A stretch of DNA of 64,000 nt from Rutpela maculata (Eukaryota; Arthropoda; Insecta; Coleoptera; Cerambycidae): the NCBI GenBank assembly GCA_936432065.2, contig OW386285.2, positions 35,581,920 to 35,645,919 of the forward strand. Reading direction: 5' to 3'. The position numbers and the translations under genes are program-made. Below are positions 1 to 10,563 of this stretch, in pieces. Within the stretch, counting starts at the first letter, position 1, and each line of letters starts with the position of its first letter. The notes beneath the pieces are model-generated. The model saw nothing but the letters and a program-made list of their open reading frames with translations, did no database searches and was not told where the DNA came from.

Positions 1-489
1 AGTTCATTAATTAATAACCTTTAATCTACATTTATTATTATCAACCACTCTGTAGAATAACTTTAGTTCTAATCTAAATTTTTAACTCAATTTACGTCCT
101 TAAGAATGAGTATTCCAAGAATGAAAAATATTCAGAAAATCACGGAAGTTATCCTACGTTTTATTTTTTTCTTAAACAGTAATTAATGAAATCACAAAAG
201 TAAAATATTACAAACATACTATTATATAACTTCAATTCGTTGAAATATATTTTTTTAACCTCGTTAATAAAAATAGTTTCTCCAGCTGCAATAAAATCAG
301 TTTAATTTACAGTGCTCCATTATTTGTGAAAAAAATATTAACTTTAATCTAATAAAAAAAACTATCGACTAAAGAAGAATTGTTTAACCCATTAACGTAT
401 TAGTTTTTTGAATTGACTAATTACTATTTAAGAAAAAAATAATATGCTGAACAATTTCTGCGAATTTCTGAAAATCTTACACTATTGGC
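1..489. other. AT-rich stretch, nothing recognised
   Basis: Very AT-rich sequence with no reading frame of note, no tandem repeat and no match to other parts of the window that I could see. Confidence 0.5.
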
Positions 490-1185
490 TACTAGTACAG
501 TTGAATTAATTTTTTTCGACGACATTCCATCTGAAATGTTACTGTTGATTTATTCTTATGTATTACGAAAAAAATATTCTTATGCCCAACAATTCCTTGT
601 GCGTCAAAAGTTACATGTAATTTTTGACGCGCTTTCGCGGATTTTCAAGTTTTCTGCTTAATATATTTTATACTAGTAATCGGATGGAAATTTAAAAAAT
701 ACTAATTTATTTGAAATAAAATTCTTAAAAAACATGGATTTGTCCGATATGTATTGGTCAATCCGCCATCTTGGAAAAAAATAGAAAACGCCAAAAATGG
801 CCGAAAAATCAAAATTGAATATCTTTTCTATAAGAAGGAGTAATTTCACCAAAGTTAACAAAAATAAAACTCATTTATGGTCAAATATAATGCACGAATG
901 CCGTCGTCATTTAATATTCTGCCGTCAAATAGAACGGTCAAAGATGGTGGACGAAAATAAATGTTTAACTCTTCGTCAATTATCAAGAAGGCATTGTACA
1001 TCAGTTTTTTTTTTCGATTGTACGTTATTTTATGAACTTCTGTCGGATTCAGTTAATCTTTTTTTAATTTTCAAAAAAAGTGCATTTTTACAATTTTCAA
1101 AAATGCATTTTCTTTGACCTTCCTTTTTTTCACCCAATTTTCATCGAAACAAGATAAAATATGCTATAATAGAAAGTCTCGTATA
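490..1185 (+). repeat. Left arm of long inverted repeat IR1
   Basis: This arm pairs, diverged and with gaps, with the reverse complement of about 4612-5775. Shared landmarks are CAGTTGAATT near 500 and 5760, the 'gccatcttgg' and 'ggccgaaaaa' region (765-810 against 5255-5300), 'aaatagaac' with 'caaagatgg' (about 925-945 against 5130-5150), and 'cacccaattttcat' (1131-1144 against about 4650-4665). Short ORFs in the arm look like by-products of AT-rich DNA. Confidence 0.75.
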
Positions 1186-2264
1186 ACTTCAAAAATTTAA
1201 TACAAAATGAAACGTAATTTGAACTTTAATTTGAAAAGGAAATTTATTAAGCATACGCATGGTAATAATAATAACATATGCATATATGATCAATAGTTAG
1301 AACCAAGCAGTCATGACTAGAGTAGTAATAGTAGTATGTTAATTTTAGGTACATTAATATAAAATATTACAAAGTAATTTTGAACAGTCGTATTATGTAA
1401 TAACTTTCAAAAATATTAAAGACATACAAATTCTTATTAGATCTAGGCTGATAATATTAAATCTATCAAATAACTAGCTATAACTCCTTTGGGTAACTCT
1501 AAGTAATTCAACGTCATAAATTTCTATTAAAATTGGGCATTCTAACTTAAGCAAAGCATTATACAAATATATAGCCAGCCTTCCTAAAATAGAATAAAAA
1601 ATAAAACAAAATAGAATAGAATATTTTTTACAAATACACTGATTATTTTTACAGCTTTTCTTATATTTATCAGAAATATCACTTAGTATTTTTATAGGAA
1701 AAGCATTACTTATACTCATAACATCGGGCATTAAGCCATTCTTTGTTTTAAGCCACCCGAATTATAACGTATCTTTCTCAGAACCTAACCATTTTTGGCC
1801 ATGGAAATAAATTATTAAACAGTGTTTTTCTATTGCCTCTTCAGTAGGTGGAATTGCAGAAAATTTGCATGCCGTTTTAAGAATGTAGTTTTGAAAACAT
1901 TGAAATCACAAGCCCTTAACTTTTAGCTTTTGGATCAAATTTCAATAGAGCTAGTATAAACAATTTTCCAATACATACTAGTGTATTTTCACCTAACTTT
2001 TAATCGGACGGAAGTCTGTCGGGGTAAAAGTGTAAAATTGACGTAGTATACGTCTGAAATGAGTGAAGTACAAATATTCGTCTTAAAAAAACTTTAGTTT
2101 TAAGTTAAGAACTTATTGTTAATTTAATGACTCACTATTCTCTGTAAAAAAATAAACATAAACAGTGGATCTACTTTTCAAATCGACTACTTCATGTAAG
2201 AAACAGACACATAGTAAAGGTATGAGAGGCACTTTGACAGGACTCTTATAAATATGCTATATTA
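1186..2264. other. Spacer inside IR1, no gene seen
   Basis: AT-rich DNA between the outer and inner arms of IR1. An 85-codon minus ORF (1474-1731) has no family motif and Phe/Ile/Tyr-rich composition typical of chance frames. Nothing else was recognised. Confidence 0.4.
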
Positions 2265-2510
2265 CCTACTAGGCTAATAAACTTAGCTGAGGTGGGGGTA
2301 GAAAAAATTAGTAACAAGCTGATCTCAACGGGATTGAGTAGGTAATAATGTCCTGTTTAAGCATTTTGTCCTAGTCGTGGAAGATCGAATAAAATGGTCG
2401 CCATGTTGGATTTTTCGTTTTTTTTTTCAAATTTCTCCGTACGCATTATTTTTTCCAAAAAGACTGAAAAGATATTTTTTATAGAGAATGAAATTATGGA
2501 CATTTGATTG
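2265..2510 (+). repeat. Inner left arm of IR1
   Basis: Pairs with the reverse complement of 4035-4310. 'ttacctactag', 'aaaaaattagtaacaagctg' and 'atctcaacgggattg' recur inverted, and 'atggtcgccatgttgga' corresponds loosely to 'taagattgcggccat' on the other side. The broken GCDTT-family gene lies between the two inner arms, so the arms look like part of the element that carried it. Confidence 0.75.
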
Positions 2511-2617
2511 AAATAACTTTTTTTTAAATGAAAAATAAACGATATATGAGTTTTAAAGGCTTTCTTTGAAGTATTTGTTTAAATTTACTGTATTTAGAAC
2601 ATATTATCACCATACTA

Positions 2618-3860
2618 TTGACTAAAATTATGCAATTAAAAAATGTATTCGTCATTATATATATTTTTTACAGAAAACGAGGTAAAGATGAGCATACCTA
2701 CATAATTAAACTTCTTTCCTTAATTAACATAGCCACAAACAATCTCCGCATATGGCGCTGCGCAATATCTACCAAAGAAAGTCTACAAAGATGTAGATCA
2801 AAGGGAAGCGTAGAAATTTCCATACATATCCAGGCTTCAGTGTTCTTTAAGAAAACCTCACCACAAGAGGTTTTCCTAAAGAACAATCACAATAAACAGC
2901 AATTCATAAGGATCCTTCGAACCTATTTCGAAAACTTAGGTATAACTGTGCAATTGTGCATCAAGCCCCAAGGGATGTAGATTTTTTTATCACCTTAACA
3001 GTTGTAGAACTATCCGTTTCAGCAAAACACGTCACAGTTGTATCAGAGGATACTGATATAATGGTTTTGCTTATGCATCATTCAAAAAATAAAAACATTT
3101 GCATGCTTCGTCCGGGCAAAGTGGCAAAAGCTGATAAGATATCAAAAATATCTGACATACAGGATAAACTAGGACATGTAACAAAACAAATATTGTTTTT
3201 ACATGCTGTATCAGGATGTGACACTACATCTTTTTTATTTAATAAATAAAAAAAAAAAAATCTCTCTCGTTACTACAAAGAGACAACGATCTTTGTCAAA
3301 ACGTTGAAGTTCTTTTGAATAATGAAGCAGAAAAGGATGACTTATTTCAGTCGGAATTAAATTACCTTTTGAAGCTATATCGCTGTCCACCACATATTAA
3401 GGATATCCACCATTTGAGGTATACTCTATATGACAGGCTACCGTCAAGGCAAAGACGTAAGTCTGCATTCAATTTAGCGACTTTGCCCCCAACTGAAGAC
3501 TCTGTACAGCAACATCTACTCAGGACATACTTTCAGGTAATTTGATTTGTAAAAATATAAATAATTTTTGAAAATAAGTTAGGTATGTTATATTTTTTTA
3601 AATTCAAGAATGGAAAGGCGACAATTTGGATCCTTTGCAATCTGGGTGGAAAAAGGATGAGCTGGGTAACCTGGTACCTGTACAATGCACTCAAGCTGTA
3701 GCGCCCCCTACCCTTTCGAAATTAATTTTTTGTAATTGCAAAGAAAGCCAATGCTCTAAAAACTGTTCCTGTTGAAAAGTTGGGCTTAAATGTTCCTCTA
3801 AGTGTGGCCAGGTGTTATGGAATCAGTTGCACAAACTTTTGTTTTTTGGAGGAGACGGAG
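2618..3860 (+). pseudogene. GCDTT-family nuclease-like mobile gene (copy 1), broken
   Basis: Adjacent frames read as one decayed gene. About 2850-2965 reads VFLKNNHNKQQFIRIL. After a frameshift near 2965, 2980-3240 reads VVSEDTDIMVLLMHH and then ILFLHAVSGCDTTSFLF. After a stop at 3247 and another shift, 3315-3536 ends with LPPTEDSVQQHLLRTYF. A 72-bp GT...AG gap (3537-3608) follows, but the downstream frame is off by one. About 3608-3830 then reads EWKGDNLDPLQSGWKK, FCNCKESQCSKNCSC, a stop and KVGLKCSSKCG. I recognise the motif order from a widespread, poorly named arthropod gene family. EDTD followed by GCD recalls the metal-binding order of FEN1/XPG nucleases, and the tail recalls a CXC cluster; both functional ideas are inference. 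The start is not determined. It sits at the centre of IR1. Confidence 0.75.
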
Positions 3861-4034
3861 GGGGAGGACGAGCAGAAATTTTCGAATAGTGTGGCGTGAT
3901 TAATATTGAATACTAAAGAGTTATGTAGAAGTAAATATATTACAATTTATTCAAAAATTATATATAAAAACGTGAAATGTATAAAACATATACTAAAAAA
4001 TATCTCTATTTCTTTTACCATTCCCTTTAGAGAG

Positions 4035-4310
4035 AAAGTCTTGAAAATTAAAATGTTCATAATTCTATTCTCTACAAAAAATGCCCCTCGAATTTTTTTG
4101 AAAAAACCTATTCGAACGGAGATATTTAAAAAAAACAAAAAATCTAAGATTGCGGCCATTTTTCTTTTACCTTCCCCCACTTGGATCAAATGGGACTTTT
4201 GATGGGTTAAATAGCAGATTATTATCAATCCCGTTGAGATCAGCTTGTTACTAATTTTTTCCACCCCGACCCCAGATTGACCAGCCTATACATAGATGTA
4301 GACTAGTAGG
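4035..4310 (-). repeat. Inner right arm of IR1
   Basis: Reverse-complement partner of 2265-2510, including 'cccgttgagatcagcttgtt' and 'gactagtaggtaaat'. It lies just 3' of the broken GCDTT gene. Confidence 0.75.
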
Positions 4311-4611
4311 TAAATCGACCTTTTTATAGAGGTGGTAGGTATTTTGTCACTTGGTTCTCTAATATCAGTTGTCAACGGATTTCCCGATGTTTCATGAATT
4401 TTATTTTTATTAGCTATGCCTGGAGGAATTAGGCATAAAAAATGTTACATTTAAGAAAGCTAAGGACTTCCACTTCAACATGTTTTTTTTTTACCAAAAT
4501 CGACAATGTGAATAGTGTTGTCACAATCACAGCAAACGCAGAAATAGTTTTTGTTCAGCCCTTAACTGGCCAAAGTTAAAATATATTTTTTAAAATCGTA
4601 TATTTTGAAAA

Positions 4612-5775
4612 GTTCTTTTATGATATCTATCTTTCATTTTGTTTCTATGAAAATCGGGTGAAAATACAGTATCGGAAGATTTTGGATTTGGGTGGCAGGC
4701 ATAGTTTCAACGGCTTGACAGACCGCCTAAAATAAAGGCGTGTACCAGTGCTCTAGTAGAGGGAGCAAATAATGACGCGCGATCAGGAAAACACGTACAT
4801 CATTGCTATTAAAAATTTCAGTACCTACCATTTATTGTAGTTGGCTCTGTTCAGTATAGGTAATATTATTACGTGCTTTAATAACTAAAATTATTTAACT
4901 CGTTATACTTTCAAAACGAGTCAAATAATTCTTTACATTTCCCGCAGACAGAGCTGCCCACGTACATGTGGTGGGGAAAGTAGGTGGCACGATTAGCATG
5001 TGTTATACGATAAAAAAGAATAGCCTAGTTGCTTCGTTCTCGCTTGCTCTCATTGCCGACCCAAATGAAACATTTTCTGACACTGTATAATAATATAATT
5101 AAGAAGAATTAAAAACTTTATTTCGTTCCCCATCTTTGATTGTTCTATTTAACATACAGCGTCCGGGATTGATGTATTATATTTGACCATAGATCAGTTT
5201 TATTTTTGCCAACTTTGATGAAATTACTCCTTATAGAAAAAATATTAAATTTCTATTTCTTCGGCCATTTTTGGTGTTTTCTATTTTGTCCAAGATGGCA
5301 AATTGACCGAGGGGTCAACCGCACCCTTGATATTGTACACCAGATTTCCTCTTTGACGAAGATTTCCTTCAGATTTCCTCCAGATTTCCTCCAGATTTCT
5401 TCAGATTTTCTTAAGATTTCCTTAGGATTTCCTCAGATTTGCTTCTGGGTGTACAGCAGATTTCCTTCGCAGTTTTGCCCTCGGGATTGACCAATACATA
5501 TCTTACATACAGATCTATATTTTTTAAGAATTTTATTTGAAATAAGCCAATATTTTTAAAATTCCCATCCGATTACTAGTACAAGATATATCAAGCAGAT
5601 AAATTAAAAATCCTTGAAAGCGCATCAAAAAATGCATATAACTTTTGACGTACAAGAAATTTTTAGACGGAAATATTATTTTCGTAATCAGGAGGTCATA
5701 GTACATAAGAATCAACAATACAATTTCAGGTGGAATGTTGTCGCCGAAAGAAATCAATTCAACTGCACTATTATC
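4612..5775 (-). repeat. Right arm of long inverted repeat IR1
   Basis: Partner of 490-1185. It is longer than the left arm because about 4690-5090 has no counterpart there and is probably a later insertion. 5350-5450 holds a short degenerate 'cagatttcct' repeat. The ends near 490 and 5775 (CAGTTGAATT) suggest one element of about 5.3 kb, but no clear target duplication was found. Confidence 0.7.
5345..5465. repeat. Degenerate CAGATTTCCT minisatellite
   Basis: About eight imperfect copies of a 10-12 bp unit (cagatttcct, agattttctt, aggatttcct) in the right arm of IR1. The left arm lacks the array, so it expanded after the arms formed. Confidence 0.7.
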
Positions 5776-6034
5776 ATTGTTTAAAAATCAAATATATTTA
5801 TAAGTCTGTTTTGTTATTCCACTGCTTATATAAAACAATCATCTATTACTACAAGATTCGTTGGTAAAGTGAGAAATCGTTGTGGAAAGGTTTTTACGGA
5901 TTGTGCTTTACATAAGTCTGGTCCCGCTACAAGCTACAAACCGCCACACAAATCTCTCCCGCCGCATCGATGTATCACATTTCGGCATAAAAATTTCGAT
6001 TTACAGTATAACTTTTCAAGTGGTAAAAAGATAT

Positions 6035-6208
6035 ATGCTCGTACTTTGGGTTTTTCTCTTTTTTATTCATATGTTCTTAATCGATCCTTCCACTGCTCAG
6101 CCTGTGGGAACTGTATCTGAGGCAGATAGAGAATATATCGTACAGGAAATTTGGAATAAGTTATTTAGGCTTCAGACAGTTTATGAACATGCATTCCTTT
6201 TTTTATGA
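6035..6208 (+). CDS. Small ORF with possible signal peptide, unassigned
   Basis: A 57-residue reading begins MLVLWVFLFFIHMFLI, a hydrophobic stretch, continues DPSTAQPVGTVSEADREYIV and ends in FLFL and a stop. The hydrophobic start followed by a small-residue stretch (PSTAQ) looks like a secretion signal, and the remainder is polar with a possible amphipathic helix. The frame stays open upstream to 5882. A possible splice acceptor (ttttcaag) lies just before the chosen Met. It could be an exon of a small secreted peptide or chance. I recognise no hormone family. It lies just outside IR1 and does not match any repeat in the window. Confidence 0.25.
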   Translation: MLVLWVFLFFIHMFLIDPSTAQPVGTVSEADREYIVQEIWNKLFRLQTVYEHAFLFL

Positions 6209-6919
6209 TTTGCAAGTTTTTGTTGGAAGATTTTATTACCTGTGCCCCAAGAAAGAAAAGATTTATTACGTTATTCAATCTGCTGGATAATATTGGATAT
6301 GAATTTATGTATCGTATGAATTACATGAATTTAAAATGTTTATAGGCATGATTTTTAAATTACATGTAATTTTGTATATTTGTTCATTAAATTGCTATCG
6401 TAATAACAACTATAAAAACGTTAAATATACAAAGTGGTTTATATCATCATATTCAAGCTGTATGAAATTAACTAGGCTTATATTTTAGAGTAGAAAAAGC
6501 AAAAGTGGTAGGTTAATTTTTAGTTTTCGATTAAATATTAGAAGAACAACAATCAAAATTGATTCTAAACTGAATAGAATCTTATCTTTTATCTAGAATA
6601 AAAATAATAAATATGTAAACAATAATACTTTCAGACTGCAAATCGCAACATGCCTAAGAAATGCTAGAGAAATACCTTGAAATGAGACGTCAGTGTCGGC
6701 ATACCAGCAGAATCTTGTAGAGATACATCATTATTGAACATTTATATTCTATATCAAATATAAAGAACCGTGTCCCAATTTGTATGGATTCTAGACCATT
6801 AACGAACAGCATTGACTTAAATATCTCTATGTAGAATAGAGTCATTAAAGCAATAGTATGTTGGTTCTCATTATATCATCAATTTCGATCGTAACATTGT
6901 AAGGATTTATGTGAATACT
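6209..6919. other. AT-rich stretch, nothing recognised
   Basis: No coding similarity, tandem repeat or inverted repeat seen. Confidence 0.4.
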
Positions 6920-7240
6920 GTTACATATTTGTTCACCTGTAGACATCTATGAGAATTCCTTCTATATTCCCTGTATGAATAACAGGAAACCACGCATCGT
7001 TAGTTAGTTCAGCAATCGTCCCAGAGATGGTGTCCGCATCTAGGACCATCCAGAAGTACTGACATCTATCTAGATTACGGTACAATGGTATAAAACATTC
7101 CAGAGCCACCTACCTAGGAGTATAAATAGAGGAGGATCGGCACGCACAGGGCAGTTAAGTTCAGTTAAAAATGTAAGCAAAGTGATAAAGTGACGGAAGT
7201 AAATAAATAAATAAATAAATAAATATATTCACAAAAGCAG
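6920..7240 (+). promoter_or_regulatory. TATA/initiator promoter, possible solo LTR remnant
   Basis: TATAAATAGAGG at 7121-7132 is followed about 30 and 40 bp later by GCAGTT (7151) and TCAGTT (7161), a spacing typical of an insect TATA plus initiator core promoter. The segment starts near a TGTTACATATTTG (about 6927), the kind of sequence that opens many LTRs, and AATAAATAAA lies downstream as a possible poly(A) signal. That fits a lone LTR, but no matching second end or target duplication was identified, so it may instead be an ordinary promoter. Confidence 0.35.
7198..7225. repeat. (AAAT)n microsatellite
   Basis: About six tandem copies of taaa/aaat just downstream of the TATA-type promoter. 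Confidence 0.9.
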
Positions 7241-7259
7241 GAATAATGTTTTTCAACGG

Positions 7260-8138
7260 AAGAGTTATAGTATGCATAAGTTGCGGCATTAGTAAAACCG
7301 ATGATTTGCGTTGCCCCCAACGGTTATCGGGCTATTTCCAGCAACGAAAAACGATGGCAGTATCTTGTCGATATTTTCAGAAATATGCCAGAAGTAACAT
7401 CAAAATTCGAACGTGAAGATGTCTTTGTGGTGGATAAGGGATTTAGGGACGTTGTTTCTTATCTTGAATCTGAGGGTTTCATAGTCGAAATGCCAGAAAT
7501 AATTCCAACCGGAGAGAGTCTCTTGAGTGATTTCAGTGCGAATAGATCTCGAATAGTAAAAAAAGTTAGATATGCAGTTGTAGTTATTAACGGCCAGTTG
7601 AAAACACGTTTTAGATATTTTGATCGAGTTTGGTAAATGCCATCTCTGCCACACTTAATGCAAGATTTGGAAAATGCTGCAGCTCTACACAATCTATTTA
7701 ACTCTGAACTTGTCTCAGATATCACAGATGTCACAGATGCTCACGAAATTGCTCAGACGATGGTGGAAAAAATCTAGAGGGAAAGATTTAAAAGACATTG
7801 TGAAAGACAATAAATCTTAACCGCAAGTTGAAACAATTCCATTCGATGAATGACAAAGCCTTCCCTGATTTTCCTATTTTGATGGAAAGAGACATTTATT
7901 TAAACTCTCGGGCGAGTTTAAATAAACCAAGGAAAGTCATATTATGGAGAACATGTTGCTTCTGACGGGCGATTCACAATTGAGCATTGTACTGATGTTC
8001 CAGCTATTGAGTTTGCTTCACATGGACCAGTTGTTGATGATCCTTTATTCATCAAATAGAGAATTCAATCAAGACATGTGAACAATACAAAGTACTACAA
8101 AACAAAGTACTATGTTTATATACTGATTGAGAAAATTA
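7260..8138 (+). pseudogene. Harbinger/IS5-like DDE transposase, 5' part, broken
   Basis: The frame at 7301 reads MICVAPNGYRA, VFVVDKGFRDVVSYLESEGF and ANRSRIVKKVRYAVVVINGQ, then RFRYFDRVW. After a stop it continues PHLMQDLENAAALHNLFNSE. A shifted frame near 7930-8130 gives ASDGRFTIEHCTDVP and RIQSRHVNNTKYYKTKYYV. This is the order of the arthropod DDE_Tnp_4-type transposases: VDRGFRDV, then an RxVxKxRW-like block, then RIQSRH. The expected second acidic residue of the RW(V/A)xE block is not seen (KKVRYAVVV), so it looks catalytically dead. The gene is interrupted at 8138 by a 3.1-kb transposon and resumes at 11270. The N-terminal part is missing. Confidence 0.8.
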
Positions 8139-8466
8139 CACAGGCCCACAAAAAAAAAATGTTATGTGAACTGGATATCAGAATATGCTTTTCTTTAGTA
8201 TTTTTTCTCGCTGATTACGAATCTGAAGTCAGAATGGGGGGTTAATGCACTTATTACAAAGAAAAACCCGAAAAACTGTCAAAAAATGCGTTTTTTATGG
8301 TTTTTTTGGGTGGTAAAATATGTGTGGCGTATTCGGCTAAACTGCATGTATTTTTTACCCACTGACCTTGAATTTATTGTAAGAATCCAGGGCTAATTGT
8401 CAAAATGTTGAGAAAAATTAAAAAACCCATAAAAAACCGCGTCTTTCACGGATACTATGTTTTTTT

Positions 8467-8802
8467 ATGGATGTCGCGTTTTTTTTCACGAATACATAGC
8501 GTGTTACGAGGGCCTGCGTATATCTTTTTAGAGTAATTTTTACCGCTGATCACAAATGTTGAGCAAATTTGAAGGTCAGTGATAAAAATACTGAGAAAAA
8601 TAAAAAACTGACAAAAACCTGTTTTTTTTTTCATGGATGTCGCGTTTTTTCATGAACGCATAGCGTGTTCCAATGGTCTGCATATACCTTTATCCAGTAA
8701 TTTTTTCCGCTGATCACGAATCTGGAGTCAAATTTTGGGGTCATTGATGAAAACACTGAGAAAAATGAAAAAAACTGTCAAAAATCGATTTTTTTCAGGA
8801 TA
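8467..8802 (+). repeat. Subterminal tandem repeat, about 170 bp unit
   Basis: Two imperfect units in the left arm, each opening 'tggatgtcgcgtttttt', then 'catagcgtgtt', 'ccgctgatcac' and 'actgagaaaaat'. Inverted counterparts lie in the right arm (about 10600-10940). Iterated subterminal units of this kind are often transposase binding sites in other DNA transposons; that role is inference here. Confidence 0.75.
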
Positions 8803-8837
8803 CCCAATCACTGTGCGTGATACATAGTATTTCAATT

Positions 8838-9790
8838 TTATATGAGTTTTCGTTTTCGAACGCGCTTATCTTCAAACGATCTGTATAAGGGGTTTCTTCG
8901 CCGATTCGTTTCTTTTGGTTTCACTTCTCTTTGTAGCATCCAGCAATAATCTGCTAACATGTTGACATTCCATTTACCCTGAAATCGATGTTCAAAGTCT
9001 TTTAAATCTTGGTGGAATCTTTTTCCTTGCTCTTCGCTGAAGTTATTTTCTGGAAACTTATCCAGGTGTGAATCGAGAAAGTGCAATTTCAAACTCATAC
9101 AACCTAACTTTTCGTAATTCTTTATCATTTTTGATACAATGTTTCTGTAATCTGGATCATTGGCATTACCGAGAAATTTTGTGGATACGTTTTTAAAACT
9201 TAACCATGCCGCCTTTTCTACTTAATTCATAGAATCAACGAATTCTTGGTCCCTAAATAAAATACCTTCCTTATATTTAGCGTCAGATTTGTGACTCATC
9301 AAATGACTCAAATATTTAAAGCATTGACCACCTTTGTTAATAGCTTTCGCAAATTGTTTTATTAGCCCAAGGTTAATGTGCAAGGGAGGAATGAGAATTT
9401 TAAAAGTGCTGACAAGCGGTTCATTTATAATATTCTTGGATCCAGGGACGAGAGACGTTCTGGGTTCCCACACCCTCTTTTTGTAATGATTTAATCTGTC
9501 CCTGCTGTCGAACATGCACAAAAAACAATGATATTTTGTGAAAACAGCTTGCTGCCCAAGTATAATGGACAGAATTTTGAAATCTCCACAAATAAGCCAT
9601 TTATGATCTTCATAATTTAATTTTTTTGAGAGAATTTCCATGTTCTCATATTCTTCTTTCAATACAGTCGAATGTGCTAATGGCAAGGGAGCAAATTTAT
9701 TTGTATTATGAAGGAGAACCGCCTTCAGACCTCGCTGTGAAGAGTCAATGTTCAACCTCCAGTCTTCAGGTTTATAAAGGCCCCTTTAAC
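8838..9790 (-). pseudogene. Transposase of the CAC-ended family, near-complete C-terminal half
   Basis: Reading leftward from about 9790: KPEDWRLNIDSSQRGLKAVL, then CGDFKILSIILGQQAVFTKY, HCFLCMFDSRDRLNHY, PPLHINLGLIKQFAKAI and KEGILFRDQEFVDSMN. One TAA stop at about 9222 follows, then VEKAAWLSF, STKFLGN, MSLKLHFLDSHLDKFPEN, FSEEQGKRFHQDLKDFEHRF, GKWNVNMLADYCWML and a basic end. The stop is the only clear lesion below 9755; the Met at 9755 is an artefact because homology extends upstream in another codon context. I recognise the motif string from abundant unnamed proteins in arthropods and cnidarians. CxxC and conserved His/Asp/Glu suggest a metal-dependent DDE-type enzyme, but I have not assigned the catalytic residues. 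Confidence 0.8.
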
Positions 9791-10194
9791 TTTCGTGCAG
9801 TATAGTAATTCAGAGGCTTTTTTGTAATATTTATGGAAAGATTAAGTGTAAACTGTTTTTTTATTTGTCGGAGGAATAAGGTGGTAACTTTGTTTGGCAC
9901 GGCAGCAGCCGAAGTTGGCACTTTTCATCAGGAGAGCAGAAAAAGTTTTTTTCCAACAAATGCGACCCCCAAACGAATGGATGGTGCAAATTATACTTGT
10001 CAAAAAAGTGTACTTTTCTTCATGGAACACATTTGATTTTTACCAAAACGGTTTTATTGTTGCAACATATTACATCTATTTCTAATTTTACTCAGTACTT
10101 CCATTACGAAAACCAATATAAAATTCAAATACTATATACCACGAACAACTAGGTATCCTGAAAAAATGAGATATCTATGAAAAAAGCCGATTTT

Positions 10195-10563
10195 TGACGT
10201 GTCCACAAAATTTCTCGGTAATACCAAAGATCCAGACTACAGAAACATTGTATCAAAAATGATAAAGAAGTACGAAAAGTTAGGTTGTATAATGAGTTTG
10301 AAATTGCACTTTCTCGATTCACACCTGGATGTGTTTCCAGAAAATAACGGCGACTTCAGCGAAGAGCAAGGAGAAAGATACCACCAAAATTTAAAAAACT
10401 TTGAACGTCTATTTTAGGGTAAATGGAATGTCAACATGTTAGCAGATTACTGCTGGATGCTACAAAGAAAAGTGAAACCAAAAGGAACGAAACGACGAAG
10501 AAACCCCCTATACAGATCGTTTGAAGATAAGCGCGTTCGAAAACGAAAACCCATACAAAATTG
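10195..10563 (+). pseudogene. Second, oppositely oriented copy of the transposase C-terminus
   Basis: Reads STKFLGNTKDPDYRNIVSKM, MSLKLHFLDSHLDVFPENNG and FSEEQGERYHQNLKNFERLF, an in-frame TAG, then GKWNVNMLADYCWMLQRKVK and a basic tail ending near 10563. It is the inverted twin of 8838-9230, so each arm of the element ends in an outward-facing copy of the transposase C-terminus. The copy lacks the upstream transposase segments and is a by-product of arm duplication rather than a gene. Confidence 0.8.

Noticed and set aside
797..1117. 106-codon plus ORF as a gene
   Set aside because: It lies in the IR1 arm, overlaps an opposite ORF, and is lysine/phenylalanine-rich, as expected of AT-rich chance frames.
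3906..4264. Overlapping ORFs of about 100 codons on both strands
   Set aside because: They are mirror readings of the inner IR1 arm, with no protein motif.
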